DNA from: Microbacterium sp. 1S1
GTDB lineage: Bacteria; Actinomycetota; Actinomycetes; Actinomycetales; Microbacteriaceae
DNA: 64,000 nt
Assembly (NCBI RefSeq): GCF_008271365.1
Contig: NZ_CP043430.1
Coordinates: 248,001 to 312,000, forward strand
Direction of reading: 5' to 3'
The notes beneath the pieces were generated by a model. It was not told the DNA's origin and did not search any database. It saw nothing but the letters and a program-made list of their open reading frames with translations. Each line of letters opens with the position of its first letter. Within the stretch, counting starts at the first letter, position 1. A program made the position numbers and the translations under genes. Shown here in pieces: positions 41,792 through 50,115 of the stretch.

Positions 41792-43010
41792 GGAACTCCT
41801 GTCGGACGGCGCCCCGCTCCGGGGACGAGATGGCGGGGATGCGCAGATGCACCTCGGTGCCCGCGTCGTCGCTGCGCACGGATCCCGTGCCGCCCGCGCG
41901 GCGCATGCGTCCGATGATCGATTCGCGCACCCCGAGGCGGTCGCCGGGCACCTCGTCGAGCTGGAATCCGGGTCCGCGGTCACGGACGAACACCTCGACC
42001 CCGTCGACACGACCTTCGATGTAGACGGAGATCTCGCCGCCCGCGTGCCGGGCGGCGTTCAGCATCGCCTCTCGCGCCGCGGCGGCCAGCTCGCCGCTCG
42101 CCCGCTCCGCCGAGAGACCGGCCGACACCACGTCGATGCGCACCGGGTGGTCGATCTCGAGGGCCGCCCCGTAGTCGCGCAGATCCGTCGGCAGGTCGCT
42201 GTCGGCGGGAGCGTCTCCGTCATACAGCCAGGCACGCAGCTCCCGCTCCTGGGCGCGGGCGAGTCGTGCCGCCTCGCTCGACGCCCCGGCCCGGTTCTGG
42301 ATGAGGGCGAGCGTCTGCAGCACGGAATCGTGCAAGTGGGCGGCCATGACGCTCCGCTGCTCCTCCCGGATGCGGCGCACGCGCTCACCGGCGAGCTCCC
42401 GCCACCGTGGGATGAGCGTCGATGCGACGACCGCGACCAGTCCGGTCAGCGGGAGCAGCACGAGCACGAGTCCGGAACTCGCGATCCGCCAGGACAGCAA
42501 CAGCAGGACGACCAACCCGAGGATCAGCACCGCGAGGATGCGGACGGTGGTGGTGTGCCGGGGGCCGCGCGCCGTGTCGGTGCGATCGACGAGCGTCGCC
42601 CACAGCCCGGAAGCGGTCGCGCACAGGGTGGTACCGCCGACGACCACGGCCGCCGTCCCCGGAGGGATCGATCCGTTCAGCCAGTCGCTGCCCCCGCGCC
42701 ACCCCACGACGACGAGCGCGCCGACGGCCGCGGGGACCAGCAGGAGCCAGGCGACCGGGAGGCGTCGCGTCGGCGCCGTCGTCCCGTCCGCCCACGGCAT
42801 GAACGTCCAGCACCAGACGTACAGGAGGATGCCCGCGCCGCCACAGAGCGTGAGGGCGAGGAACAGCGCCCGCACCAGCCCCACGCGCACACCGAGGTGG
42901 CGTGCGAGCCCGGCGCTCACCCCGGTCACGAGAGCGTCGCGGTCGCGGACCAGCGCCGGACGCGCGGTCACCGCCACCGAAGAGGCGGGCGCGGACACGG
43001 CGGAAGTCAT
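41784..43010 (-). CDS. Sensor histidine kinase with N-terminal PspC domain
   Basis: 408 aa. Residues about 15-70 are a PspC domain (DALVTGVSAGLARHLGVRVGLVRALF). Several membrane helices follow to about residue 215. Then a HisKA_3 dimerisation helix with the phospho-His in MAAHLHDSVLQTLALIQNRA and an HATPase domain (GVEVFVRDRGPGFQL). It would phosphorylate the response regulator whose gene overlaps its end, in response to envelope stress. Divergent from another PspC protein, a frequent three-gene arrangement in actinobacteria. Confidence 0.88.
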   Translation of the reverse strand: MTSAVSAPASSVAVTARPALVRDRDALVTGVSAGLARHLGVRVGLVRALFLALTLCGGAGILLYVWCWTFMPWADGTTAPTRRLPVAWLLLVPAAVGALVVVGWRGGSDWLNGSIPPGTAAVVVGGTTLCATASGLWATLVDRTDTARGPRHTTTVRILAVLILGLVVLLLLSWRIASSGLVLVLLPLTGLVAVVASTLIPRWRELAGERVRRIREEQRSVMAAHLHDSVLQTLALIQNRAGASSEAARLARAQERELRAWLYDGDAPADSDLPTDLRDYGAALEIDHPVRIDVVSAGLSAERASGELAAAAREAMLNAARHAGGEISVYIEGRVDGVEVFVRDRGPGFQLDEVPGDRLGVRESIIGRMRRAGGTGSVRSDDAGTEVHLRIPAISSPERGAVRQEFRG

Positions 43011-43124
43011 ACCGTCATCCAATCATCCGCATCGTCCTCCGGGGACCTCCCCGGTCCGGAATCAGGGTGTGCTCAGGGGTTCCCCCCATGGCACCGCAGC
43101 GCCCGCGACCGCGAGGATCGACAT

Positions 43125-44692
43125 ATGACGATTCCGACCGCCCCGCCGCCGCCCGCCGACCACGATGTGCCGGCGACGGACGCCCCTCGCGCATCCCGTG
43201 GCGCCGATCGCTTCCTCCTGTGGGTCTCCGGGCTCGGCGTCGTCCGCACCGACGGGTGGCTCGGCGGTGTCGCCGCCGGCATCGCGATCCGGCTGCGCAT
43301 CGACCCGCTGATCGTGCGCGGGATCCTCGTCGTCGCCGCCCTCTTCGGTCTTCCCGCGCTGTTCCTGTACGCCCTCGCCTGGGCCGTGCTGCCGGACGTC
43401 GACGGCCGCATGCATCTGCGTGATCTGCTGCAGCGCCGGTACGACCCCGTGCAGCTCGGCATCCTGGCGGTGGCGGTGATCGGCCTCTTCCCGACGGCTC
43501 CGCTCACCGGGCGTCTGTTCGGCCTCGGCTACGACGGCTGGTCAGCGCTGTCGACCGTGACCTGGGTGGTCGGCCTCGTACTCGCCGCCGCTCTGCTCTT
43601 CCTCATCGTGCGTGCCGCGCGCCGCACCCCGGGCGCTTCCGCGCCGGATCTGCCGGGGGCTTCCGCAGATCCGGCGGCCCCGGCCGCGTCCGCCCCCTCG
43701 CGGGTTCGGGTCCCGCCACGGGGGCGGACGCCATTCCACCGACGGCTCCGACGCCTCCGGCGGCTCCCGTCGCGCCGCTCGCCGGAGACGTCGCCGTCGA
43801 CGTGCTCGCCATCCCCGCCCCGCCCGCGCCGCTGCCTCCGGGCACCCAGGACCCGGCCGCGCTGGAAGCCTGGCGCGCACAGCATGCCGCGTGGAAGGAG
43901 CAGGATCAGGCCTGGCGCCGCCAGCAGCAGGACGCGGAGCGCGCCGCGCGCGACCAGCTCCGTAGGGAGCGTCAGGCCGAAGCCGCCGCGTTCGCCGCTG
44001 AGGCCGCGGAACGCCGACGCGTCCGCCGCGCGTCGAACCCGCGTGCCGGCTTCGCGTTCGTCATGGCCGCGCTCGGACTCGCGATCATGGTGGGCGCCGC
44101 CGTGGGGCTCATCGTCGGTGAGACCCTCGGCGGGGCGCTGGGGCTGCTCGCGGGAGCCCTCGTCCTCGCCCTGGCGATGATCCTGGCCGGCGCTCTCCGT
44201 CGCCGCAGCGGTGCCCTGGCCTTCCTCAGCGCGCTGACCCTCGCCGCGGGGCTTCTGACAGGCTTCCTCTCGACCATGCCGGGCCTCACACTCGGGTACG
44301 CCTCGCTCACGAACAACCAGGAGGCGCACGTCCGGCAGCCGTTCGGCGACCTGTACCTGCAGCTCCACCCGCACGACGGCGGCCCCCGCCCCATCGAGAT
44401 CGAGAAGGGATCGGGGCGGACCGAGATCTTCGTGGACGCGGGCGTGCAACTGCAGCTCCGCGGGACCGTCGGCGATGCCGTGGAGGTGAGCTGGCTCCGC
44501 ATCGATCCCGACGACCCGACGGTCATGGACACCGGCGTCATCCCCGCGACGCCCCGGGGCGGCGAGAACGTCGTCAACGCGAACATCTCCGCCGGGGAGG
44601 GCAGCCCCTCCACGATCCAGCCCGTGACCATCGACCAGTCGAGCGGCACCATCGTCGTGACCCTGCAGGAGCCCGAGGAGGGCCAGGAATGA
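43125..44692 (+). pseudogene. PspC-domain membrane protein, frameshifted
   Basis: First frame from ATG 43125: PspC domain (TDGWLGGVAAGIAIRLRIDPLIVRG, residues about 43-67) and two more membrane segments to about 165, then a Pro/Ala linker. The matching C-terminal part is in another frame: a Gln/Arg/Glu coiled region (AWKEQDQAWRRQQQDAERAA), four hydrophobic segments, and an external domain. Adding one C to the five-C run at 43693-43697 joins them into about 522 aa. Partner of the divergent PspC kinase. Inactivation or sequence error. Confidence 0.72.
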
Positions 44693-45021
44693 GCACCGAG
44701 ACCATCACCGCACCGCGGGTGCGCTGGGCATCCATCATCTGGGGCACGACCTTCGCTGCGATCGCCGCAGGGGCGCTGTGGTTCCTCACCGACGCGGATC
44801 GCCGCGCCGCGCTGGCCGACGGCGTGGGGACGATGACTCCCGCCACCCTGCTCACGATCGTGCTCCTCACCGCCGGGGCGCTGCTCCTCGTGGGCGGTGT
44901 CGCCGGACTGGTCCGGCGGACCCAAAGGCGCTCGGCCACCGACGACGGCTCGGCCGCGGACCTCTCCCCCGCCCCCGAGCCGCCGACGACGCCGCTCCGC
45001 GCGGACGGAGCCCCCGAGTAG
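44689..45021 (+). CDS. Small two-helix membrane protein
   Basis: 110 aa with two membrane helices (about residues 15-33 and 52-72) and a hydrophilic, Pro-rich tail. The ATG overlaps the stop of the PspC protein (ATGA), so it belongs to that operon and probably to the same envelope-stress complex. No recognised domain. Confidence 0.7.
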   Translation: MSTETITAPRVRWASIIWGTTFAAIAAGALWFLTDADRRAALADGVGTMTPATLLTIVLLTAGALLLVGGVAGLVRRTQRRSATDDGSAADLSPAPEPPTTPLRADGAPE

Positions 45022-45031
45022 CCTGGATCCC

Positions 45032-45781
45032 ATGGCGCACCAGGGACGACGACCCGCGAAGGGCTCCGGCAAGGGCTCACCCGCCCACCGGAGCCGTGCC
45101 GCGGGCGGCGGCTCACGCCAGGGGAAGCCGGCTCCGCGCCGCCCACCCCGCGCCGAGAAGGTCGTGTTCGACGCTCCGACCGCAGCACTCGAGGAGCCTC
45201 GGACGTTCCGCCTCGGCGCCGTGCCCGGAGCGACGCCGGGCAAGTGGATCGACACGTGGAAGCGGCGCCTGCCCGATGTGGCCATCGAACTCGTCCCGAT
45301 CCAGGCCGCCGGGCAGCGAGAGGCGCTCGACGATCTCGACGCCGCCCTCGTACGCCTCCCGCTGGACGACGACACCCTGCACGTCATTTCGCTGTACGAC
45401 GAGGTCCCGGTCGTCGTGGCCTCGACCGATTCGCACCTGCTGGCGGCGGACGAGCTGACGACCGCCGACCTCGCCGGCGAGGTGCTCCTCTCCCTGTCGG
45501 ACGACGTGCTCGGGCCGCTGAACCTGCCGGACACCGCCCCCGCTCGCGTCGGCGCCCTGTCGACGGCCGACGCGATCGCCACGGCGGCGTCGGGAGTCGG
45601 CATCGTCATCGTGCCGATGTCGCTGGCCCGGCTGCACCACCGGAAGGACGTGGATCACCGCATCCTGGCCGACGGCCCGGTCTCGACGGTCGCCCTCGCC
45701 TGGCCGCGCGACCGGACCACGCCCGACGTCGAGACCTTCGTGGGGATCGTCCGCGGACGCACGGCGAACTCCTCGCGTTGA
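45032..45781 (+). CDS. LysR substrate-binding-domain protein without a helix-turn-helix
   Basis: 249 aa. Residues 1-45 are very basic and disordered-looking (RRPAKGSGKGSPAHRSRAAG). From about residue 55 the chain is a LysR effector-binding domain: FRLGAVPGATPGKWIDTW, DAALVRLPLDDDTLHVISLYDE, SGVGIVIVPMSLARL. The N-terminal winged helix of LysR regulators is missing. It may sense a ligand without sequence-specific DNA binding, or contact nucleic acid through its tail. ATG seven bases after TAGCCT (45019-45024). Confidence 0.7.
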   Translation: MAHQGRRPAKGSGKGSPAHRSRAAGGGSRQGKPAPRRPPRAEKVVFDAPTAALEEPRTFRLGAVPGATPGKWIDTWKRRLPDVAIELVPIQAAGQREALDDLDAALVRLPLDDDTLHVISLYDEVPVVVASTDSHLLAADELTTADLAGEVLLSLSDDVLGPLNLPDTAPARVGALSTADAIATAASGVGIVIVPMSLARLHHRKDVDHRILADGPVSTVALAWPRDRTTPDVETFVGIVRGRTANSSR

Positions 45782-45809
45782 GCCGTCGGGACCGGACTCT
45801 CCCCCTCGT

Positions 45810-45815
45810 TAGAAT
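45810..45815 (+). promoter_or_regulatory. -10 box of a leaderless promoter
   Basis: TAGAAT, six bases, then the ATG of the glutamine amidotransferase at 45822. Confidence 0.5.
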
Positions 45816-45821
45816 CGCCTG

Positions 45822-46538
45822 ATGGCCTCGCTTCTCTACGTCTGCGTGCGACCCGAGACCGGGGCGGCGGATGCCGAGCACGCCTCGTTCCGGCGGGCGC
45901 TCGGAGTCGACGTGGTCGATCGTCTCGATCTGCTGCACGAGCCGCTGACCGAGGCCCACCTCGACCGGTACCGCGGCGTCGTCGTCGGCGGTTCGCCGTT
46001 CAACGTCACGGACGCCGAGAAGACTGCGGTGCAGCGACGCGTGGAGGCCGACCTGGAGACGCTCGCCCGCGCGGCGTGGGAGCAGCGGATCGCCGCCTTC
46101 TTCACGTGCTTCAGCATCGGGGTGCTCACCCGGCTCCTCGGCGGCGAGGTCGTGACGACCATGCCGGAGCCGGCGAGCGCGACGGTCATCGACACGACGC
46201 CCGACGGCGCGGTCGATCCCGTGTTCGGCCCGTCCGGTCCGGCACTCACCGTCTTCACCGCGCACAAGGAGAGTGCCGCGGCGACCCCGCCCGGGGCCGT
46301 GCTGCTCGCCACCAACGCGGCCTGCCCCGTGCAGGCCTACCGCGTGGGGACGCACCTGTACGCCGCGCAGTTCCATCCCGAGCCGACGCCGCGCGACTTC
46401 GCCGATCGGATGACGTTCTACCGCACGACGGGGTACTTCGACCCGGCGCAGTTCGACGCGGTGCAGCAGGAGGTCCTCGCGGCCTCGGTCACCGAGGGCG
46501 CCGCCCTGCTCCGCCGCTTCGCCGAGCTGTTCGGCTGA
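45822..46538 (+). CDS. GMP-synthase-like class I glutamine amidotransferase
   Basis: 238 aa. Class I GATase fold: VVVGGSPFNV, a nucleophile elbow FFTCFSIGVL with Cys96, and AAQFHPEPTP with the catalytic His and Glu. The elbow differs from the usual GxCxGxQ, so hydrolysis efficiency is uncertain. It is not part of a larger synthase gene. Its last 19 bases, including the stop, are repeated in direct orientation at 47478-47496, making it the insertion target of the small island that follows. Confidence 0.82.
   Translation: MASLLYVCVRPETGAADAEHASFRRALGVDVVDRLDLLHEPLTEAHLDRYRGVVVGGSPFNVTDAEKTAVQRRVEADLETLARAAWEQRIAAFFTCFSIGVLTRLLGGEVVTTMPEPASATVIDTTPDGAVDPVFGPSGPALTVFTAHKESAAATPPGAVLLATNAACPVQAYRVGTHLYAAQFHPEPTPRDFADRMTFYRTTGYFDPAQFDAVQQEVLAASVTEGAALLRRFAELFG
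46520..46538 (+). repeat. 19-bp direct repeat, left copy (attL-like)
   Basis: CGCCGAGCTGTTCGGCTGA, the last codons of the glutamine amidotransferase. Identical to the copy at 47478-47496. Confidence 0.8.
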
Positions 46539-46648
46539 GCCATACCCACGTTCAAGACCGCCGTTGGCGCTCAGCGGCTCGTCCGCGCGTAGCTGGCGGA
46601 CCGCGGGCTGTGGTGTCTCAGAGGTGGCGTCGACGGCAGAATGCAGGG

Positions 46649-46834
46649 ATGAAGTCTGTATGGATTGTGTTCGACGACGAGGATGACGCTGGCATCTACG
46701 GCGTCTTCGACAACCGCGAAGATGCGGATACCTATGCCGATGAGGTCAGTCACATGTCCTCGAATGGAATGAAGTTTGCGGAGTTCTCGGTGCCGTGGCG
46801 CCTGACTGACAGGGCCACTCGCGTGGAGATCTGA
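46649..46834 (+). CDS. Small phage-like protein of unknown function
   Basis: 61 aa, acidic: KSVWIVFDDEDDAGIYGVFDNREDADTYADEV and so on, with a beta strand, a Glu/Asp-rich turn and a helix. The pattern of an aromatic strand followed by GVFDNREDA resembles small proteins common in phages and mobile elements that read as VYVV...GVFS...EEA. Codon use differs from the flanking genes. CAGAAT lies six bases before the ATG. First gene inside the island. No function can be assigned. Confidence 0.5.
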   Translation: MKSVWIVFDDEDDAGIYGVFDNREDADTYADEVSHMSSNGMKFAEFSVPWRLTDRATRVEI

Positions 46835-46850
46835 CACCTTTGGGCTCAGA

Positions 46851-47444
46851 TCACTGGCACGTCAGTGAGTAGGGGCCGGTGGAATCAGTTCCCACGGCAC
46901 TCTGTCCACGAGAGTTCGTCCCCGTCCCCACGCTGATCACCTGGAACGTGTTCGTCCCCTGGCCCTTACAGACGTATTGCACAGACTTCTGCTCCATGTT
47001 GCCCGTGCCATAGCTCACAAACGGTTTCGTCACCTTTGTCCATCCCGCCGCTGTCCGCTTGTACACGTAACTTTCCAGCTTCGTCTTGACAACACCGCCT
47101 GTGCAGTTACCCAAGCGCCGCTTCGATCCCACCGTGCCGTACTTGTAGATGTTGCCGGATTTCCTGTTCCACGTGTTCCCCGGGAAGATCAGGCAGTAGT
47201 CACCTCCCGCACGCGCGGATACCCCCGTCGTCGAGGTGAAGTTCACGGTGTCGTCGTTCGCATCTAGGAGTGATTGGAGCTCCGCATCCGTCATGTCTGC
47301 CGGCAGCTCGAGCGTCGCCGTCGCGTCCGCGTCGGCGGAGGGTTCGGATGACGTAGCGTATGCCACTCCGCTGCCGGATAGCAGCATCGCAGCGAGGTGT
47401 CCGCGCGATCTCCTTTCGGGGAACCCATCACCGGCGCCAGCCAT
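46851..47444 (-). CDS. Secreted cysteine-containing protein of the island
   Basis: 197 aa as drawn. A signal-peptide-like segment (HLAAMLLSGSGVAYA) suggests export; an acidic linker follows. The mature part has Cys at YCLIFPG, LGNCTG, YVCKGQ and at the last-but-one residue (LTCQ), probably two disulfides, with a beta-rich Gly/Thr sequence. The start is uncertain: the ATG at 47444 gives a non-standard lead, and a frameshift near the AAAGGAGATC at about 47405 is possible. Unlike its neighbours in base and codon use. Function unknown. Confidence 0.5.
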   Translation of the reverse strand: MAGAGDGFPERRSRGHLAAMLLSGSGVAYATSSEPSADADATATLELPADMTDAELQSLLDANDDTVNFTSTTGVSARAGGDYCLIFPGNTWNRKSGNIYKYGTVGSKRRLGNCTGGVVKTKLESYVYKRTAAGWTKVTKPFVSYGTGNMEQKSVQYVCKGQGTNTFQVISVGTGTNSRGQSAVGTDSTGPYSLTCQ

Positions 47445-47477
47445 GAACCGTGCTGAGATTGATCAGGCGACGGTCGA

Positions 47478-47496
47478 CGCCGAGCTGTTCGGCTGA
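47478..47496 (+). repeat. 19-bp direct repeat, right copy (attR-like)
   Basis: Second copy of the amidotransferase gene end; flanking bases on both sides differ from the left copy. Confidence 0.8.
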
Positions 47497-47498
47497 AT

Positions 47499-47969
47499 TC
47501 AGGTCGGGGCATCACCGCGGAGCAGCGGGATGCGCTCGCGCAGGTAAGCCTCCAGCGGCATGAACCCGCCCGCCTGACTCCAGCGCACCGACGGCACGCC
47601 GTCGAGGAGCGCGAGCGGACCGGACGAGCCTCCCGCGTCCACCGCGTCGACGTCGATCACGCTCCAGCCGACGTGCACGACATCCCCCTCGTGGAAGCCG
47701 CCGCGGAGGGCCAGCGCGCGACGCTCGGCCCGTGCCCGCGCGGACTCGGCGGTGTATCCCCGACGCCCCGGGTCCGCCGCGCGGAGCACCTCCGCCGTCG
47801 CCAGGGCATGCGTGTCGGTGAGCAGGAGGACGCCGAGGTGCCAGGCCTCGCCGACACGGACGATCCGCCGCCCGCGCCAGCGCGAGTCCTTCTCCTCGCC
47901 GAGGCCCTCGCGGGGTGCGCCGGCGAGCTCCTGCACGGCCTGGGTCAGCAGGGCGGAGGCGGTGGTCAC
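47499..47969 (-). CDS. Conserved hypothetical protein
   Basis: 156 aa, no membrane segment or signal. Recognisable conserved-looking blocks are RIVRVGEAWHLGVLLL, GRRGYTAESARARAERRALA and VDAGGSSGPLALLDGVPSVRWS. I do not recognise a named domain. The start is a GTG overlapping the stop of the antiporter gene (GTGA), so the two form an operon. It ends three bases after the right repeat of the island. Confidence 0.6.
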   Translation of the reverse strand: MTTASALLTQAVQELAGAPREGLGEEKDSRWRGRRIVRVGEAWHLGVLLLTDTHALATAEVLRAADPGRRGYTAESARARAERRALALRGGFHEGDVVHVGWSVIDVDAVDAGGSSGPLALLDGVPSVRWSQAGGFMPLEAYLRERIPLLRGDAPT

Positions 47970-49180
47970 AGCTCCCCCAGCGTGGTCTGGTCGGCGAGGC
48001 GCGGGCCGGCGACCTGGGCACGATCGCCCCGCAGTGTCATCCCGATCAGCGGGTACAGGAGCACCGACAGCATGCCCGCCCCGACGAGCGCGGCCGCGGT
48101 CCCCGAGTCGAGCATGTCCTGGTCCACGCCGATCGCGGTGACCGCGACGATGATCGGCAGCCCGGTGGCCGCGAGCAGGCCGAGGGCGGCGCGGTCACGT
48201 CCGCTCACTCCCGCCGGGGCGGAGAGCTGGGCCGTCGCGCCGCGGATCACCAGGAGCGCCAGCAGGAACACCGGCACCAGGGACATCGCCGAAGGAGACG
48301 TCAGCAGCGCCTGCAGGTCGAAGGTCACCCCCGTGTAGAGGAAGAACACCGGGACGAGGAAGCCGAACGCGAGGCCCTCGATCTTGCTCTCGACCTCCTC
48401 CGCATCCTTCTCCGGGGCACGCGCCATGATGATGCGCCAGATCGCGCCGGCGACGAACGCTCCGAGGAGCATGTCGAGGTCGAGCATCACGCTGAGGCCG
48501 ACCAGCGCCGCGATCAGGAGGATGACGAACCTCACGCCGAACTGATCGGAGGTGTGCAGGGTGGCGCGCACGATGCCGTGCAGACGGCCGTGCGGCACGC
48601 GGTGCGCGACGAGGACGGCGAGTCCCGCCAGCACGACGAACGTCAGCAGCACCGCCGTGGCCAGGGGCGTCGTCCGGGTGCTGAGGAAGATCGAGATCGC
48701 GATCAGCGGCAAGAACTCCCCCACGGCGCCGATCGTGCTGATGGCGCGGCCGAACGGAGTGTCCAGCTCCTTCGCGTCGCGCAGGATCGGCATGAGCGTG
48801 CCCAGAGCGGTCGAACTCAGCGCGATCCCGATCACGACCATGCCCTCGCCCGGGGCGAAGAAGAAGCCGAGGCCGATGCCCAGCAGCACACTGAGCAGCC
48901 AGCCCAGCGACGCCCGCGCGAGCGGCTTGCCGGCCACCTGCCGGAAGTCGATCTCGGAGCCGGCGACGAAGAACAGCACGGCCAGGCCGAAGTCGCTGAG
49001 TTTCTCCAGCAGGGGTCCTGGTTCGACCCAGCCGAGCACGGCGGGCCCGACGAGGATGCCGAGGACGAGCTCGAACACGACGATCGGCACCCGGACGAGC
49101 GGACGGATGCCGCGGGCGAGCAACGGCGCGGCCACCGCCAGCAGCGGGACCAGCACCAGCCCGACGTCGCTCGCATCCAC
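47966..49180 (-). CDS. CPA2-type monovalent cation:proton antiporter
   Basis: 404 aa with about 12 membrane helices. The Na+/H+ exchanger fold is clear: FELVLGILVGPAVLG, FFVAGSEIDF with the acidic pair of helix 5, LSSTALGTLMPIL, and DMLLGAFVAGAIWRI. It lacks TrkA-N or other cytoplasmic domains, so it is a KefB-like core without the regulatory half. GTG start six bases after TACCCT. Confidence 0.87.
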   Translation of the reverse strand: MDASDVGLVLVPLLAVAAPLLARGIRPLVRVPIVVFELVLGILVGPAVLGWVEPGPLLEKLSDFGLAVLFFVAGSEIDFRQVAGKPLARASLGWLLSVLLGIGLGFFFAPGEGMVVIGIALSSTALGTLMPILRDAKELDTPFGRAISTIGAVGEFLPLIAISIFLSTRTTPLATAVLLTFVVLAGLAVLVAHRVPHGRLHGIVRATLHTSDQFGVRFVILLIAALVGLSVMLDLDMLLGAFVAGAIWRIIMARAPEKDAEEVESKIEGLAFGFLVPVFFLYTGVTFDLQALLTSPSAMSLVPVFLLALLVIRGATAQLSAPAGVSGRDRAALGLLAATGLPIIVAVTAIGVDQDMLDSGTAAALVGAGMLSVLLYPLIGMTLRGDRAQVAGPRLADQTTLGEL

Positions 49181-49263
49181 GGTCTCAGGGTAGCGACGCC
49201 GCGGGCGATTCGCTCCCCACCCGCGCGGCACGGCAGAATCGATGCACACCCCGAGGAGCAGCC

Positions 49264-50115
49264 ATGACCCAGCCCGATACCGCCCGCCTGCTGATCGCCT
49301 GCGACGACCAGCCCGGCATCGTCGCCGCGGTCGCCGGCGTGCTCGCCCAGCACGGGGCGAACATCATCTCGCTCGACCAGCATTCGACCGATTCCGAGGG
49401 CGGCCGGTTCTTCCAGCGGACCGTGATCCACCTCGACGGGCTGGCCGCCGCGCGCCCCGCGCTGGAGGCCGACATCGCCACGGTCGCGGAGCGCTTCGGC
49501 ATGGACTGGTCGCTGCACGACGTCGCCCGCCGCAAGCGCGTGGCGATCTTCGTGTCGAAGTACGACCACTGCCTCATGGAGCTGCTGTGGCGCACGCAGC
49601 GCGGGCAGCTCGACATCGACATCACCATGGTCGTCTCGAACCACCCCGACCTCGCCGAGGCCGTCCGCTCCTTCGGCGTGCCGTTCGTGCACATCCCCTC
49701 GACCGACAAGCAGGCGATGGAGGAACGACAGCTCGACCTGCTGCGCGGCAACGTCGACCTCGTCGTGCTCGCCCGGTACATGCAGATCCTCAGCGACGAC
49801 TTCATCACGCGGCTCGAGGCTCCGGTCATCAACATCCACCACTCATTCCTGCCCGCCTTCATCGGCGCGAACCCCTATGCCAGGGCGAAGGAGCGCGGCG
49901 TGAAGCTGATCGGGGCCACGGCGCACTACGCAACGGCCGACCTCGACGAGGGGCCGATCATCGAGCAGGACGTCACGCGGGTCACGCACTCCGAGTCCGC
50001 GGCGGAGCTGCAGAGCCGCGGCGCAGACGTCGAGCGTCTGGTGCTCGCCCGGGCCGTGCAGTGGCATGCCGAGGACCGGGTGATCGTGCACGGCCGCTCG
50101 ACCGTCATCCTCTAG
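49264..50115 (+). CDS. purU: Formyltetrahydrofolate deformylase
   Basis: 283 aa. An ACT domain (residues about 8-85: RLLIACDDQPGIVAAVAGVL) is followed by a formyltransferase-like domain: FVSKYDHCLMELLWR, VSNHPDL, HIPSTDKQ, and IHHSFLPAF with the catalytic His, then HYATADLDEGPIIEQD. It releases formate from 10-formyl-THF to balance one-carbon pools; formate feeds purine synthesis. GAGGAG precedes the ATG. Its stop overlaps that of the toxin-antitoxin remnant on the other strand. Confidence 0.93.
   Translation: MTQPDTARLLIACDDQPGIVAAVAGVLAQHGANIISLDQHSTDSEGGRFFQRTVIHLDGLAAARPALEADIATVAERFGMDWSLHDVARRKRVAIFVSKYDHCLMELLWRTQRGQLDIDITMVVSNHPDLAEAVRSFGVPFVHIPSTDKQAMEERQLDLLRGNVDLVVLARYMQILSDDFITRLEAPVINIHHSFLPAFIGANPYARAKERGVKLIGATAHYATADLDEGPIIEQDVTRVTHSESAAELQSRGADVERLVLARAVQWHAEDRVIVHGRSTVIL

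Larger units (their letters stand above)
46539..47496. mobile_element. Small island inserted at the 3' end of a gene
   Basis: A 0.96-kb segment bounded by 19-bp direct repeats made from the amidotransferase stop region. Much of it (46640-47460) is visibly less GC-rich, with many A- and T-ending codons unlike its surroundings. It carries a 61-codon gene and a secreted-protein gene but no integrase or transposase. The right repeat is preceded by an in-frame reading MNRAEIDQATVDAELFG, so the insertion kept a substitute gene end. Probably a remnant or satellite of a site-specific integrating element. Confidence 0.65.

Noticed and set aside
41081..42010. 309-codon frame over the response regulator
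   Set aside because: Only its middle part is the receiver domain; both ends are out of frame. The locus is better read as one frameshifted gene.
46539..47477. Insertion sequence
   Set aside because: No transposase and no terminal inverted repeats; the boundary is a 19-bp direct repeat of a gene end.
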